NCBI GenBank assembly: GCA_000814665.1
Contig: JWIH01000009.1
Coordinates: 1-64,000, forward strand
DNA from: Pseudoalteromonas flavipulchra NCIMB 2033 = ATCC BAA-314
GTDB lineage: Bacteria > Pseudomonadota > Gammaproteobacteria > Enterobacterales > Alteromonadaceae
DNA length: 64,000 nucleotides
Direction of reading: 5' to 3'
Numbering within the stretch: the first letter of the stretch is position 1; every line of letters begins with the position of its first letter. The position numbers and the translations under genes were made by a program. Below the pieces are notes generated by a model, which ran no database searches, was not told the origin of the DNA, and was given only the letters and a program-made list of their open reading frames with translations. This document shows positions 56,164-64,000 of the stretch, piece by piece.

Positions 56164-56511
56164 TTAAGCGATCGGTGGACGATGTGCTTGCTCTACAAAA
56201 GCGCGCACTTTGGTATCTGATTGAGGATAAATTTCGCTATTTGGTCGCATTTCAAAGGAGAGTAAAGATTTTAAAATCACTAAATTCAAATGCGTCCCAC
56301 TGCAATGACCACAGTGGTGGCAATCTTTTGTATGATGTCCGCTGGAGTCTGCTTGCACATCTTCAGCATGGTCGTGAGTATGTTGGAGGTGAGACACTTC
56401 GATTTGATGGAAGCTAGATTCAGACGCAAATACACTTACGGATTGCACCGCAAGTAGAAGCATCACAAAAATCAGGATTAGCTTATTCAAATCTACACTT
56501 CTCTTTAACAC
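56164..56511 (-). CDS. CzcI-like His/Cys-rich periplasmic metal protein
   Basis: 115 residues with a long N-terminal hydrophobic signal (about 10-30). The mature part is rich in His (HLQHTHDHAED, HHTKDCHHCGHCSGTH) with a CHHCGHC metal cluster, and the C-terminus ends in HRPPIA, as in the small proteins that precede czc-type operons. It probably binds Zn or Co and modulates the efflux system. It is the first gene of the metal-efflux cluster. Confidence 0.75.
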   Translation of the reverse strand: MLKRSVDLNKLILIFVMLLLAVQSVSVFASESSFHQIEVSHLQHTHDHAEDVQADSSGHHTKDCHHCGHCSGTHLNLVILKSLLSFEMRPNSEIYPQSDTKVRAFVEQAHRPPIA

Positions 56512-56704
56512 AAAAGATCGATGTCAATTTACCACCTGCACTTGTCCTGTCAATAGTAGCGCTAAGCTTTAAGTCTTATTTTTTCCTGTCATTACTGATC
56601 CTACTCAAAATGAAATAACAATAATTTGCATTGTTAGGCCAAAACATCAACTTAAATGCGAATTATAATCAATATATAACACTATGTTTTATAAAGATTT
56701 TTCA

Positions 56705-56732
56705 TTGACACATCACATAAATCCGTTAGACT
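56705..56732 (+). promoter_or_regulatory. Promoter of the second bacterioferritin pair
   Basis: TTGACA (56705-56710), a 16-nt spacer and TAGACT (56727-56732). The predicted start is about 25 nt before the first ATG. No clear Fur box overlaps it. Confidence 0.7.
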
Positions 56733-56762
56733 AGCCGCATATTCACAGTTTGAGGTAACAGC

Positions 56763-57230
56763 ATGCAAGGTAAACAAAAAGTCATCGACGCATTCAATAA
56801 GCTATTAGCCAATGAGCTTGCAGCTATCGATCAATATTTCATCCATTCACGTATGTACGAAGATTGGGGTTTGAGCAAACTATACCAACGCCTTGAGCAC
56901 GAACGTGAAGAAGAAACGACGCATGCAGATTGGTTGATCAAACGCATTCTTTTCTTGGAAGGGGTACCTAACATGACAAAGCGTCGTGATCTACTCATCG
57001 GCCAAGATGTTAACTCTATGATGGAAAACGACTTAAAACTGGAGCTTGAAGTCGTCGAATGCGTTAAAGAAGCAATCAAAATCTGTGAAGAAGAGCAAGA
57101 TTACCAATCTCGTGAAACGCTTGAAAAGCTGTTGTTTGATACAGAAGAAGATCATGTTTACTGGCTAGAGCAGCAAATTCGCCTGATTGATCTTATCGGT
57201 GCTCCTAATTATACCCAATCTCAGCTTTAA
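56763..57230 (+). CDS. bfr: Bacterioferritin, ferroxidase-type subunit (locus 2)
   Basis: 155 residues. All ferroxidase ligands of E. coli Bfr are retained (Glu18, Glu51 and His54 in EEETTHAD, Glu94 in VKEAIKI, Glu127/His130 in EEDHVYW), while heme-ligand Met52 is Thr. It is thus a full ferroxidase subunit without its own heme ligand. It is followed 15 nt later by a complementary heme-type subunit gene. It stores iron in the cytoplasm as a 24-mer. Confidence 0.94.
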   Translation: MQGKQKVIDAFNKLLANELAAIDQYFIHSRMYEDWGLSKLYQRLEHEREEETTHADWLIKRILFLEGVPNMTKRRDLLIGQDVNSMMENDLKLELEVVECVKEAIKICEEEQDYQSRETLEKLLFDTEEDHVYWLEQQIRLIDLIGAPNYTQSQL

Positions 57231-57245
57231 TTAAGGACTCTACAA

Positions 57246-57710
57246 ATGAAAGGTAATAAAGAAGTAATCGTAGCCCTTAATAAAGTCTTGGCCAATGAAT
57301 TGGTGGGTATCAATCAATACTTTTTGCACGCACGTATGTTTAAAGACTTTGGTTTTAGCCAGTTAGATAAAGCGGATTATAAAGTTTCAATCCAAAAAAT
57401 GAAAAACGCTGACCGCCTTATCGAGCGAATTTTGTTCTTAGAAGGCCTGCCTAATTTACAAGATTTAGGTCGTTTAAAGATTGGTGAAAACAGCGCTGAG
57501 ATGATTGATTGCAATATGGCATTTGAGCAAGCATCTTTGGTTGATCTGCAAGCAGCAATTAAGTTGTGTGAAGAAAAGCAAGATTACATTAGTCGTGAAG
57601 CGCTAGACAAAATTCAAAACGAGCAAGAAGAGCAAATTGACTGGCTTGAAACTCAGCAGCACCTAATTAAGGTGATGGGAATAGAAAACTACTTACAGTC
57701 TCAACTATAA
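57246..57710 (+). CDS. bfr: Bacterioferritin, heme-type subunit (locus 2)
   Basis: 154 residues, closest of the four to E. coli Bfr in the N-terminal half (NELVGINQYFLHARMFK). Met52 is present (SIQKMKNAD) but ferroxidase residues are lost: Glu51 to Lys, His54 to Asn, Glu94 to Ala, Glu127 to Gln and His130 to Gln. It should bind heme between paired subunits and help electron flow during iron release. AAGGA precedes the ATG. It is convergent with bfd. Confidence 0.94.
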   Translation: MKGNKEVIVALNKVLANELVGINQYFLHARMFKDFGFSQLDKADYKVSIQKMKNADRLIERILFLEGLPNLQDLGRLKIGENSAEMIDCNMAFEQASLVDLQAAIKLCEEKQDYISREALDKIQNEQEEQIDWLETQQHLIKVMGIENYLQSQL

Positions 57711-57722
57711 GTATTTAATTGA

Positions 57723-57752
57723 GGTTGCGTGATAATGTGTCGTTACGCAACC
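57723..57752. terminator. Bidirectional hairpin between bfr and bfd
   Basis: GGTTGCGT (57723-57730) pairs with ACGCAACC (57745-57752). The bfd stop codon lies inside the hairpin. T-tracts are weak on both sides. Confidence 0.55.
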
Positions 57753-57937
57753 TGATCAGTGACATCAACAATAGCAATCAGCTTTTCATTTAAAATTTTC
57801 TTCGCACAGTTACAGCATTTTCCACACTGCTTACCAACAGATAATGTCTGACTAAGATCACGCATCGAACGAGCACCATTGTCTATCGTCTCTGCAATCT
57901 TTTTATCTGTAACACCATGACAAATGCATACGTACAT
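57743..57937 (-). CDS. bfd: Bacterioferritin-associated ferredoxin
   Basis: 64 residues, the Bfd length. [2Fe-2S] ligands are CIC near the N-terminus (Cys4, Cys6) and CGKCC (about Cys38, Cys41), in the usual Bfd spacing. It reduces heme in bacterioferritin so that stored iron is released as Fe2+. It is encoded convergently to the second bfr pair and has a Fur-box promoter, consistent with induction when iron is scarce. Confidence 0.95.
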   Translation of the reverse strand: MYVCICHGVTDKKIAETIDNGARSMRDLSQTLSVGKQCGKCCNCAKKILNEKLIAIVDVTDQVA

Positions 57938-57974
57938 AAATGAAAACCAATCTCAAACTCATTAACTGCAAACG

Positions 57975-58003
57975 AGTTTAATCTAAACGATAACAATTAT
58001 CAA
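57975..58003 (-). promoter_or_regulatory. bfd promoter with overlapping Fur box
   Basis: On the minus strand the -35 is TTGATA (57998-58003), spacer 17 nt, -10 TAAACT (57975-57980). TGATAATTGTTATCG (57988-58002) is a near-perfect 7-1-7 Fur site covering the -35. Confidence 0.75.
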
Positions 58004-58418
58004 CACATACCTTAGCTATAAATGCGAATTATTTTTCTTTGTAAGCTGCTGCAAAGACTTAGTGATTCATGCTCAGCAAAACACCTTTCTCTAGCCGATG
58101 GTTATTTCTATAAAATTAAGAAAAATCCAATAAAACTGCTACGCTTAAATTAACTTGATAAGCGTTACTTTACACATAAGAGTAAAGGTGCTCTTGCATC
58201 CAAGTAGATTGTTTTATTTGCTACAAATGACAAACCTTAAACATGTATAAATTGTTAAATATATTGCATAAAAACCAAGGTTTAAGTTGATTTCAATCTA
58301 GTATTTCCGCTAGACTGCGCGTCACCGCTAACAGTTTTATTAGCGCGGATCAGCTTAGTTTGATTTGGTAACATGTTGTTAAAGGACTAAATGAGATTGG
58401 ATAGAGAAAGGTCTTTTA
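58004..58418. other. Intergenic region upstream of the GGDEF-EAL gene
   Basis: About 415 nt. A small CGCTAA/TTAGCG hairpin lies at about 58327-58350. No gene was seen; the region must contain the promoter for the long signalling protein. GAAAGG precedes its ATG. Confidence 0.4.
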
Positions 58419-61400
58419 ATGAAGCAAGCGCTATTGTGTTTTTTTATATTATTTTCTTTGTGTTGCATAGTCGCGCCTAGCCACGCCCATAACTTCGGCC
58501 AATATACTTCTCGCTTCTCTGTCGAAGAAGGCTTAAGCCAGTCTGCAATCACTGCCATAACACAAGACAAACATGGCTTCATTTGGATAGGTACTCTGCA
58601 AGGGTTAAACCGATATGACGGCAATCAACTCATTAATATTGCCGCTGCTAAGGGTCTTGATGAACAAGAAATAGTTGGGTTATTCAATATATCGAATGAT
58701 GAGCTTTTGATCTCTACAGGTGCCAGCGGCGCGTTTTTACTAAATGTTGATGACTACACAATTCAACAAATCTACGACGGTAAACGCCAAGACAGTAACG
58801 CAGTTCCAAAACCCATCACCACTGCTATTGGTCATCGAGAGAATATCATCTTTTCCATTGAAAGTGATCTCTACACATTAGACAGCAATACGTTAAAATC
58901 AGAATTACTCACTCACTTCAAACCAAGTAGCTACATTCGCGCCACAAACGTTATCGGTAACTTTGTGATTATTGGTACAACAGAAGGCCTGTTCACTTAT
59001 TCTCTTGCAACCGGTAACGTAGAGCAAATAAGTTACACTGATTCAAAATCAGAACTCAGTCATGATGTTAAATTACTCAAACGCGACCCATCGTTGGGAC
59101 TCCTTGTTGGTACTGTAGAAGGTTTATATGTCATCCCAGTCAGTAACCAAACACTGGTTGCTTCAAAAAGCTATGAGCTTGTTTCTGAGAAAAATATTTG
59201 GGGACACCAAATCACTCCCTATGGCGAGTTTATTGCTACGGAGCATGGATTGTTTCTTATTGATAGAAGAAAAAAAACCAGCTCAAAAGTCCTATCCTTA
59301 ACCGAGGGACAATATCGCCTCACTAATCCCAGTATCACTAAGCTTTACGCAGATAGAAACAACAACCTATGGATGGGTACATATAATGATGGCGCATATT
59401 TATGGCCTTCCAGCTCCCTACGTTTTACCACATTCATCAGTACTCAAGACAGATTTGCCAATAACAATATCTGGTCAATTCATCCTACCAGCAAAAATAC
59501 GGTGCTCCTTGGTACAGATAACGGCATTAACGAGTTTGATTTAAGCACCCGCCAATTGAAATCTAGCTATTTGCAAAATAGAGATGCAAAAGCACTATAC
59601 GGAGCAGATGCCGTATTCTCTATTTTTAATTCTTCACATTTCGACGAAAATACCTTTCTAATCCAAACAACTCAAGAGACCGCGCTATTTAACATCGACA
59701 CCAAACAGCTAAGCCCAATTACGCTTGAAAATGGTGACAAACTTGAGCCATATAGTTGGGGTATCGCTAAGTACTCAGAAAGCAAGTTTCCATTTATCAA
59801 TAGCAATGGATTTTACGAATATGATGCAGCCACCAATACGGTACACGCATTAGAGGGATTATCAAAACAGCTGGCGGCGGCACAAAGCTTTTTGATCCTG
59901 CCGCCTTTGGATGCGACCGATGATGAATATTGGATAAGTACGGACATCAGTTTGGTCAAATATAATGAGTCAACAGATACCCTAACAACGATTTACAACA
60001 AATTGGATAAACACTTGGTCTCAGCCGTTAATAGTTGGGTAGTAGATAGAGCTGGAACGCTATGGTTGGCAACCTCAACCGAAGGTCTTGTCGGGATCAA
60101 TAAAGATACTTACGCCGAAGAATACAAGCTAACGACTGAACAAGGTTTGATGAGTAATGCTATCTACAACCTCCTGTTGGACAGAGATGGAATGATTTGG
60201 GCCAGCAGTCAACGCGGCATGTTTAAATTTGACCCAATAAATAAAGTCTTGGAAACCTTCGGAACGAATCAAGGTCTGCCGACGCTTGAGTTTAACGGCG
60301 GCGCTGCAGCAGCACTTGAATCTGGCAAGCTGATGTTCGGCACAGTCAACGGCTCTATCACTTTTGATCCGGAACAGTTCTCAGATAGTGCTGTCAAGCG
60401 CCGCCCACTACTGATCACCCAAATGGATATCTTAAGCAGAGATCAAACCTACTTAGCCCCTGACGCAATTTTGCAAGCACTTGATTTTAAGTTTGACGAC
60501 ATGGGCATAGAACTACAGTTTTCTGACTTTGACTTCAATGCCGATCATCACATTCAATACCAAGCTTCTTTGCATGGCCCAAGTGCACTGACGTTTTCAA
60601 GCTTAAAACGAAATAAAGTATTTCTAAATCAATTACTCCCTGGTGATTATCAGTTAATCATTGCACCGCGTTCACTTGACAGTGAAGACCTTAGCAACGC
60701 ACTCAACTTGCGCTTTAATGTTGCCCACTCTCCTTGGCGCTCGCCTTTTGCATTAAGCTTATACAGTCTAAGTGCATTCGCGCTGATATTGCTCATCATT
60801 ATTAAGCACAAACAAAAACAACGTCAGCTTGAAACGGCACTTAGAGCCGTTACGCATGCGGGAAGACAGACAAAACTAGCGTTGAAATCAACCAAAAGCG
60901 GTGTTTGGTCGGCGGATCTCGCTGCACGCCAGATCACACAACAGCGGGCCGAAGCGCTGGGCTTTGAGAGCGATACTATGACGCTGCAAGAGCACTATAA
61001 CGCCATTCACCCGGATGATAGAGAACTCGTCGAGCGTGCTTGGAAGAAATTTATTTCTAACCCAACTAAAGAGCAGCTCTCTCTATCTTATCGACTGCGC
61101 TGCGCAGACAATAATTGGCATTGGTTTCACGACTTTGGCCAAGTCGCAGAATTTGACTCACAAGGTAAAGCCACTGAACTGCACGGCATTTATACCAATG
61201 TAACCACGCAAAAAGCGAACCAGATGCGCGCAAATATGCTGGGCGAGGCCTTCAGCCAAGTGAACGATTGGATTTTGATTTTAGACCCTAATTTACAACC
61301 CATTTCAGTCAATAGTAGCTTCTGTAGAGCGTTTCAACTGCAGGAAAACGAAGCGTTAAACGACTTAACGACCGAGCGTTTTGTTAATGCTATCGGGCAA

Positions 61401-62906
61401 AAGAAGTTCCACGGTTTAATTGCAAATTTAAAATCTCTTGGACCGAATCAATATCTAAGACAGGAAGTTCAAGTTACAGACGGCTGGGATAAAGTGCACC
61501 CGGTTCAACTTAGTATTAGCGCGGTTTCCAAGGACAATGTGAACCTCCAATACTTCGTGGTCGTTGTTACCGATCTGACAGAGCAAAAGAAAGCCGAGAA
61601 TGAACTTAGATATCTCGCCAATTTCGACGCTTTGACGGAGCTACCAAATCGCAGCTTGATGCTACAGCATATTGAATTTGCACTGTTTAACGCAAACAAC
61701 ACACAGCAAAGCTGCGCCCTACTCTTTATTGATTTAGATAAATTTAAACCAATCAATGATGCCTACGGACACCATATCGGCGATAAATTACTGGTCGCGA
61801 TAACTAAGCGGATCAAAGAGCAAATTAACAATAACTGTATATTAGCAAGACAGAGCGGCGATGAGTTTCTCGTGCTAATTAAGTCCTTCCCTAGCATCGA
61901 ATATGTGAGTGAAGTAGTTACCCGCTTAGTGAAGCACATACCCGAACGTATTGAAATTGATGGGATCACCATGAGTGTATCTGCCAGTATTGGCGTTGCG
62001 GTTTATCCATTCGATGCACCGGATTCAGAATCCTTGATCCGTAATGCGGATATCGCCATGATCCATGCAAAGCAGTCGGGAAGAAATGCATTCAAGTTCT
62101 TTACTGAGTCAATGAATGAAGAGATCAGTAAAAAGCTTCGGTTAGAAACCGCAATGAAAACGGCGGTTAAAGACGGTGAGTTTTTCAATCATTATCAGCC
62201 TATCATCAATACCACTACAGGTCAGCTTGCAGGCGTCGAATTACTTATGCGCTGGCGCAATAATGACATGCTAATTCCTCCATGCGATTTTATTCCAATA
62301 GCAGAAGAAAGCGGTTTGATTGAAACCTTGACTGAACAAGCGCTTATCAGAGCCTTGATAGAATTGCGTCCATTGTTTACACAAGAACCCGACTTTTATT
62401 TATCTCTTAATTTAAGCGCAGTTCATATTTTACGCTCAGACATTGCCCACCAATTCACTGAGATTTTAAAAGCGCATGGTCTCACTAACCGGTGTTTAAG
62501 ACTTGAAATCACCGAGTCAATCTTTATGTCTGATATGGTTAAGGCTCGGGCAACTATCAACGAAATGAAACGGGCTGACTTTGTATTACTACTCGATGAC
62601 TTCGGCACCGGCTTTTCGTCACTTACGTACCTGAATGAGTTCCCTCTTGATATCATAAAAATTGATCAAGGATTTGTACGTAACATGAGCGCAAAACCCG
62701 CGAATAAATCTATCATTAGAACCATTTATTTACTGGCACAAAGCTTAAACATGAAGTGTATTGCAGAAGGTGTAGAGACAGAATCTCAGCTTAATTACCT
62801 AAGAGACGTAGGCTGTGAATATATGCAAGGCTATCACTTCGCAAAGCCTATGGCGATTGACGATTTACTGGCATTTTACGAACAGCATGAACGCTCAAGA
62901 GCTTGA
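58419..62906 (+). CDS. Propeller-PAS-GGDEF-EAL sensor protein
   Basis: 1495 residues. Signal peptide (MKQALLCFFILFSLCCIVAPSHA), then a large periplasmic two-component-type beta-propeller (repeats such as DKHGFIWIGTLQGLNRYDG, RNNNLWMGTYNDG, DRAGTLWLATSTEGL, DRDGMIWASSQRG), a Y_Y_Y domain (about 665-755) and a TM helix (about 773-797). The cytoplasmic part has two PAS domains (about 815-940 and 945-1055), GGDEF (about 1065-1225, motif SGDEF) and EAL (about 1240-1490: ELLMRW, NLSA, EITES, DDFGTGFSS, KIDQGFV). It probably makes or breaks c-di-GMP in response to a periplasmic ligand. The deviating SGDEF and ELL motifs leave the balance open. Confidence 0.92.
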   Translation: MKQALLCFFILFSLCCIVAPSHAHNFGQYTSRFSVEEGLSQSAITAITQDKHGFIWIGTLQGLNRYDGNQLINIAAAKGLDEQEIVGLFNISNDELLISTGASGAFLLNVDDYTIQQIYDGKRQDSNAVPKPITTAIGHRENIIFSIESDLYTLDSNTLKSELLTHFKPSSYIRATNVIGNFVIIGTTEGLFTYSLATGNVEQISYTDSKSELSHDVKLLKRDPSLGLLVGTVEGLYVIPVSNQTLVASKSYELVSEKNIWGHQITPYGEFIATEHGLFLIDRRKKTSSKVLSLTEGQYRLTNPSITKLYADRNNNLWMGTYNDGAYLWPSSSLRFTTFISTQDRFANNNIWSIHPTSKNTVLLGTDNGINEFDLSTRQLKSSYLQNRDAKALYGADAVFSIFNSSHFDENTFLIQTTQETALFNIDTKQLSPITLENGDKLEPYSWGIAKYSESKFPFINSNGFYEYDAATNTVHALEGLSKQLAAAQSFLILPPLDATDDEYWISTDISLVKYNESTDTLTTIYNKLDKHLVSAVNSWVVDRAGTLWLATSTEGLVGINKDTYAEEYKLTTEQGLMSNAIYNLLLDRDGMIWASSQRGMFKFDPINKVLETFGTNQGLPTLEFNGGAAAALESGKLMFGTVNGSITFDPEQFSDSAVKRRPLLITQMDILSRDQTYLAPDAILQALDFKFDDMGIELQFSDFDFNADHHIQYQASLHGPSALTFSSLKRNKVFLNQLLPGDYQLIIAPRSLDSEDLSNALNLRFNVAHSPWRSPFALSLYSLSAFALILLIIIKHKQKQRQLETALRAVTHAGRQTKLALKSTKSGVWSADLAARQITQQRAEALGFESDTMTLQEHYNAIHPDDRELVERAWKKFISNPTKEQLSLSYRLRCADNNWHWFHDFGQVAEFDSQGKATELHGIYTNVTTQKANQMRANMLGEAFSQVNDWILILDPNLQPISVNSSFCRAFQLQENEALNDLTTERFVNAIGQKKFHGLIANLKSLGPNQYLRQEVQVTDGWDKVHPVQLSISAVSKDNVNLQYFVVVVTDLTEQKKAENELRYLANFDALTELPNRSLMLQHIEFALFNANNTQQSCALLFIDLDKFKPINDAYGHHIGDKLLVAITKRIKEQINNNCILARQSGDEFLVLIKSFPSIEYVSEVVTRLVKHIPERIEIDGITMSVSASIGVAVYPFDAPDSESLIRNADIAMIHAKQSGRNAFKFFTESMNEEISKKLRLETAMKTAVKDGEFFNHYQPIINTTTGQLAGVELLMRWRNNDMLIPPCDFIPIAEESGLIETLTEQALIRALIELRPLFTQEPDFYLSLNLSAVHILRSDIAHQFTEILKAHGLTNRCLRLEITESIFMSDMVKARATINEMKRADFVLLLDDFGTGFSSLTYLNEFPLDIIKIDQGFVRNMSAKPANKSIIRTIYLLAQSLNMKCIAEGVETESQLNYLRDVGCEYMQGYHFAKPMAIDDLLAFYEQHERSRA

Positions 62907-62938
62907 CCTCGGGCTCAATACTTTAATGTAGTGACTGC

Positions 62939-62958
62939 GGGCTAACAAGCGTTAGCCC
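62939..62958. terminator. Bidirectional hairpin
   Basis: GGGCTAAC (62939-62946) pairs with GTTAGCCC (62951-62958) around AAGC, between convergent genes. The stop codon of the kinase gene (TAA) sits in the stem. Confidence 0.7.
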
Positions 62959-64000
62959 TTATCTAGCGTTTCACTATCAGGCAGTTCTGAGCGCTGCCAT
63001 TCACTAAGTTTTTGATAGAGTTCATTAATATCAATGGGTTTTGCAATAAAATCATCCATGCCCGCCTGGATACATTTTTGTTTATCTTCCTCGTAGGCGT
63101 TGGCTGTTATCGCAATAATATGTGGATTGCCATAAATATTTGGCTCGTTTCTGATTGCTTTGGTACAAGCAAAACCATCCATATTCGGCATTTGGCAATC
63201 CATTAAAACCAAGGCATAGTTCTTCGCCTTCATCGCTACTAAGGCTTCGACTCCGTCGTCCACTTTGTCTAACAAGCAATGGGTTTTCTCGAGCAACTTA
63301 CCAACAACCACTTGGTTAATTTTATTGTCTTCTACCAATAGAATATCAAGGCCGTTGAAATCAGGTGCCCCAACTTCTTGTTGCTCTCTCTTGACCCCCT
63401 GCCCTTTTGAGGCCGGAATATCTACATAGAATTGACTACCAAGCCCAAGCTCACTGTGAATCCTTATCTCACCATGCATCGCTTCAACTAGTTTTTTAGA
63501 AATGGCTAAGCCAAGTCCAGTACCACCAAACTTTCTTGTGGTTGAAAGATCTGCTTGAGTAAACTCATGAAATAACGTTTCCTGCTGCGCTTTTGAAATG
63601 CCGATCCCAGTGTCAGCAACGGTAAACTTTAATATCCCACTATCATAATGGACGGAGAATGTGATCTGGCCTTTGTTGGTAAACTTTCCAGCATTGCTGA
63701 GTAAATTATTTACCACTTGTGATACACGTAGTTCATCTAACTCAAGGTATGTAGGTAGTTCACTACCCTTTTCGTACTTAAACTCAACGCCATATCTGAC
63801 ATTGGAAATTTTAAAAATGCTGACCAAACTGTCGAGCATTTCTTGCAAGTTCACAACTCGACGTTCTATTTTCAAAGCCCCCGCCTCAATTTTAGAATAA
63901 TCCAAAATATCATTGAGGATAAGCATTAGATTCTTTGCCGATTGCCGTATAATTGTTATTTGGTCTGCCATCTCATTGCTAAGGCTTTGCTCTCTGATCA
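62952..64000 (-). CDS. Hybrid histidine kinase, C-terminal part (runs off window)
   Basis: At least 349 residues; the frame stays open to the window end, so the N-terminus is missing. Visible: the second half of HisKA (NLMLILNDILDYSKIEAG), HATPase (N-box [35 protein letters not shown]) and a receiver (LLVEDNKINQVVVGKLL, Asp in LVLMDCQMPNMDG, Lys in FIAKPID). It belongs to the same broad class as the LOV kinase at 25064, and its sensor domains lie outside the window. Confidence 0.92.
   Translation of the reverse strand, partial: IREQSLSNEMADQITIIRQSAKNLMLILNDILDYSKIEAGALKIERRVVNLQEMLDSLVSIFKISNVRYGVEFKYEKGSELPTYLELDELRVSQVVNNLLSNAGKFTNKGQITFSVHYDSGILKFTVADTGIGISKAQQETLFHEFTQADLSTTRKFGGTGLGLAISKKLVEAMHGEIRIHSELGLGSQFYVDIPASKGQGVKREQQEVGAPDFNGLDILLVEDNKINQVVVGKLLEKTHCLLDKVDDGVEALVAMKAKNYALVLMDCQMPNMDGFACTKAIRNEPNIYGNPHIIAITANAYEEDKQKCIQAGMDDFIAKPIDINELYQKLSEWQRSELPDSETLDKG

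Overview
The window reads as chromosomal DNA of a marine gammaproteobacterium, most likely Pseudoalteromonas. The 16S rRNA segment at the left edge has the variable-region signature I associate with that genus, and the gene content fits: a large TonB receptor, NnrS/NorR, cyanophycinase, hybrid kinases and long GGDEF-EAL proteins. Base composition looks even, at roughly 40-45% GC, apart from two short AT-rich scars at about 2.9-3.5 kb and 5.2-5.9 kb.

Layout. 1-1100: 5' part of a 16S rRNA gene on the minus strand with its leader and two strong tandem promoters. 1.2-6.8 kb: an alanine:cation symporter, tRNA-Pro(GGG), an IS3-family transposase remnant, a secreted alpha/beta hydrolase and a secreted DNA/RNA endonuclease. 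6.8-14.5 kb: a secreted cyanophycinase-family peptidase facing a tight operon of TonB receptor, YfcC-type permease and isoaspartyl dipeptidase, which together form a plausible route for using cyanophycin or beta-aspartyl peptides. 14.6-22.4 kb: mixed housekeeping and signalling genes (glutaredoxin-MauE fusion, PAS chemoreceptor, TerB-like, M14 peptidase, CBS pair, FHA protein, Mpo1-like) and a structured RNA candidate at about 20.6-20.7 kb. 22.4-29.6 kb: a FAN1-like nuclease fused to a DnaQ-type exonuclease, then a periplasmic binding protein translationally coupled to a hybrid kinase that contains a LOV domain.

29.7-35.4 kb: a bacterioferritin pair, then a nitric-oxide defence locus (norR diverging from a small membrane protein, nnrS and hmp) with GT-N7-AC sites and a sigma-54 promoter between them. 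35.4-36.6 kb: a low-molecular-weight phosphatase and a 2OG-Fe(II) oxygenase. 36.6-44.2 kb: a minus-strand cluster of membrane fusion protein, ABC ATPase and two MacB-type permeases, followed by a sigma-54 response regulator and its kinase. It is preceded by a -24/-12 promoter and two palindromes that look like the regulator's enhancer sites. 44.3-51.5 kb: a receiver-kinase protein, thymidine kinase, a solute-binding protein, an Ada-AlkA fusion overlapping an Ogt gene, Mn superoxide dismutase and a CDF metal exporter. 51.5-56.5 kb: a CzcA/CzcB heavy-metal efflux pair with a His/Cys-rich czcI-like protein. 56.7-58.0 kb: a second bacterioferritin pair and a Fur-boxed bfd. 58.4-64.0 kb: a 1495-residue propeller/PAS/GGDEF/EAL protein and the C-terminal part of another hybrid kinase, cut by the window edge.

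Overall themes are iron, oxidative and nitrosative stress (two complementary bfr pairs, bfd, sodA, hmp, nnrS, norR), alkylation repair, metal efflux and dense two-component or c-di-GMP signalling. Functional statements come from motif recognition by eye; no database search was run.
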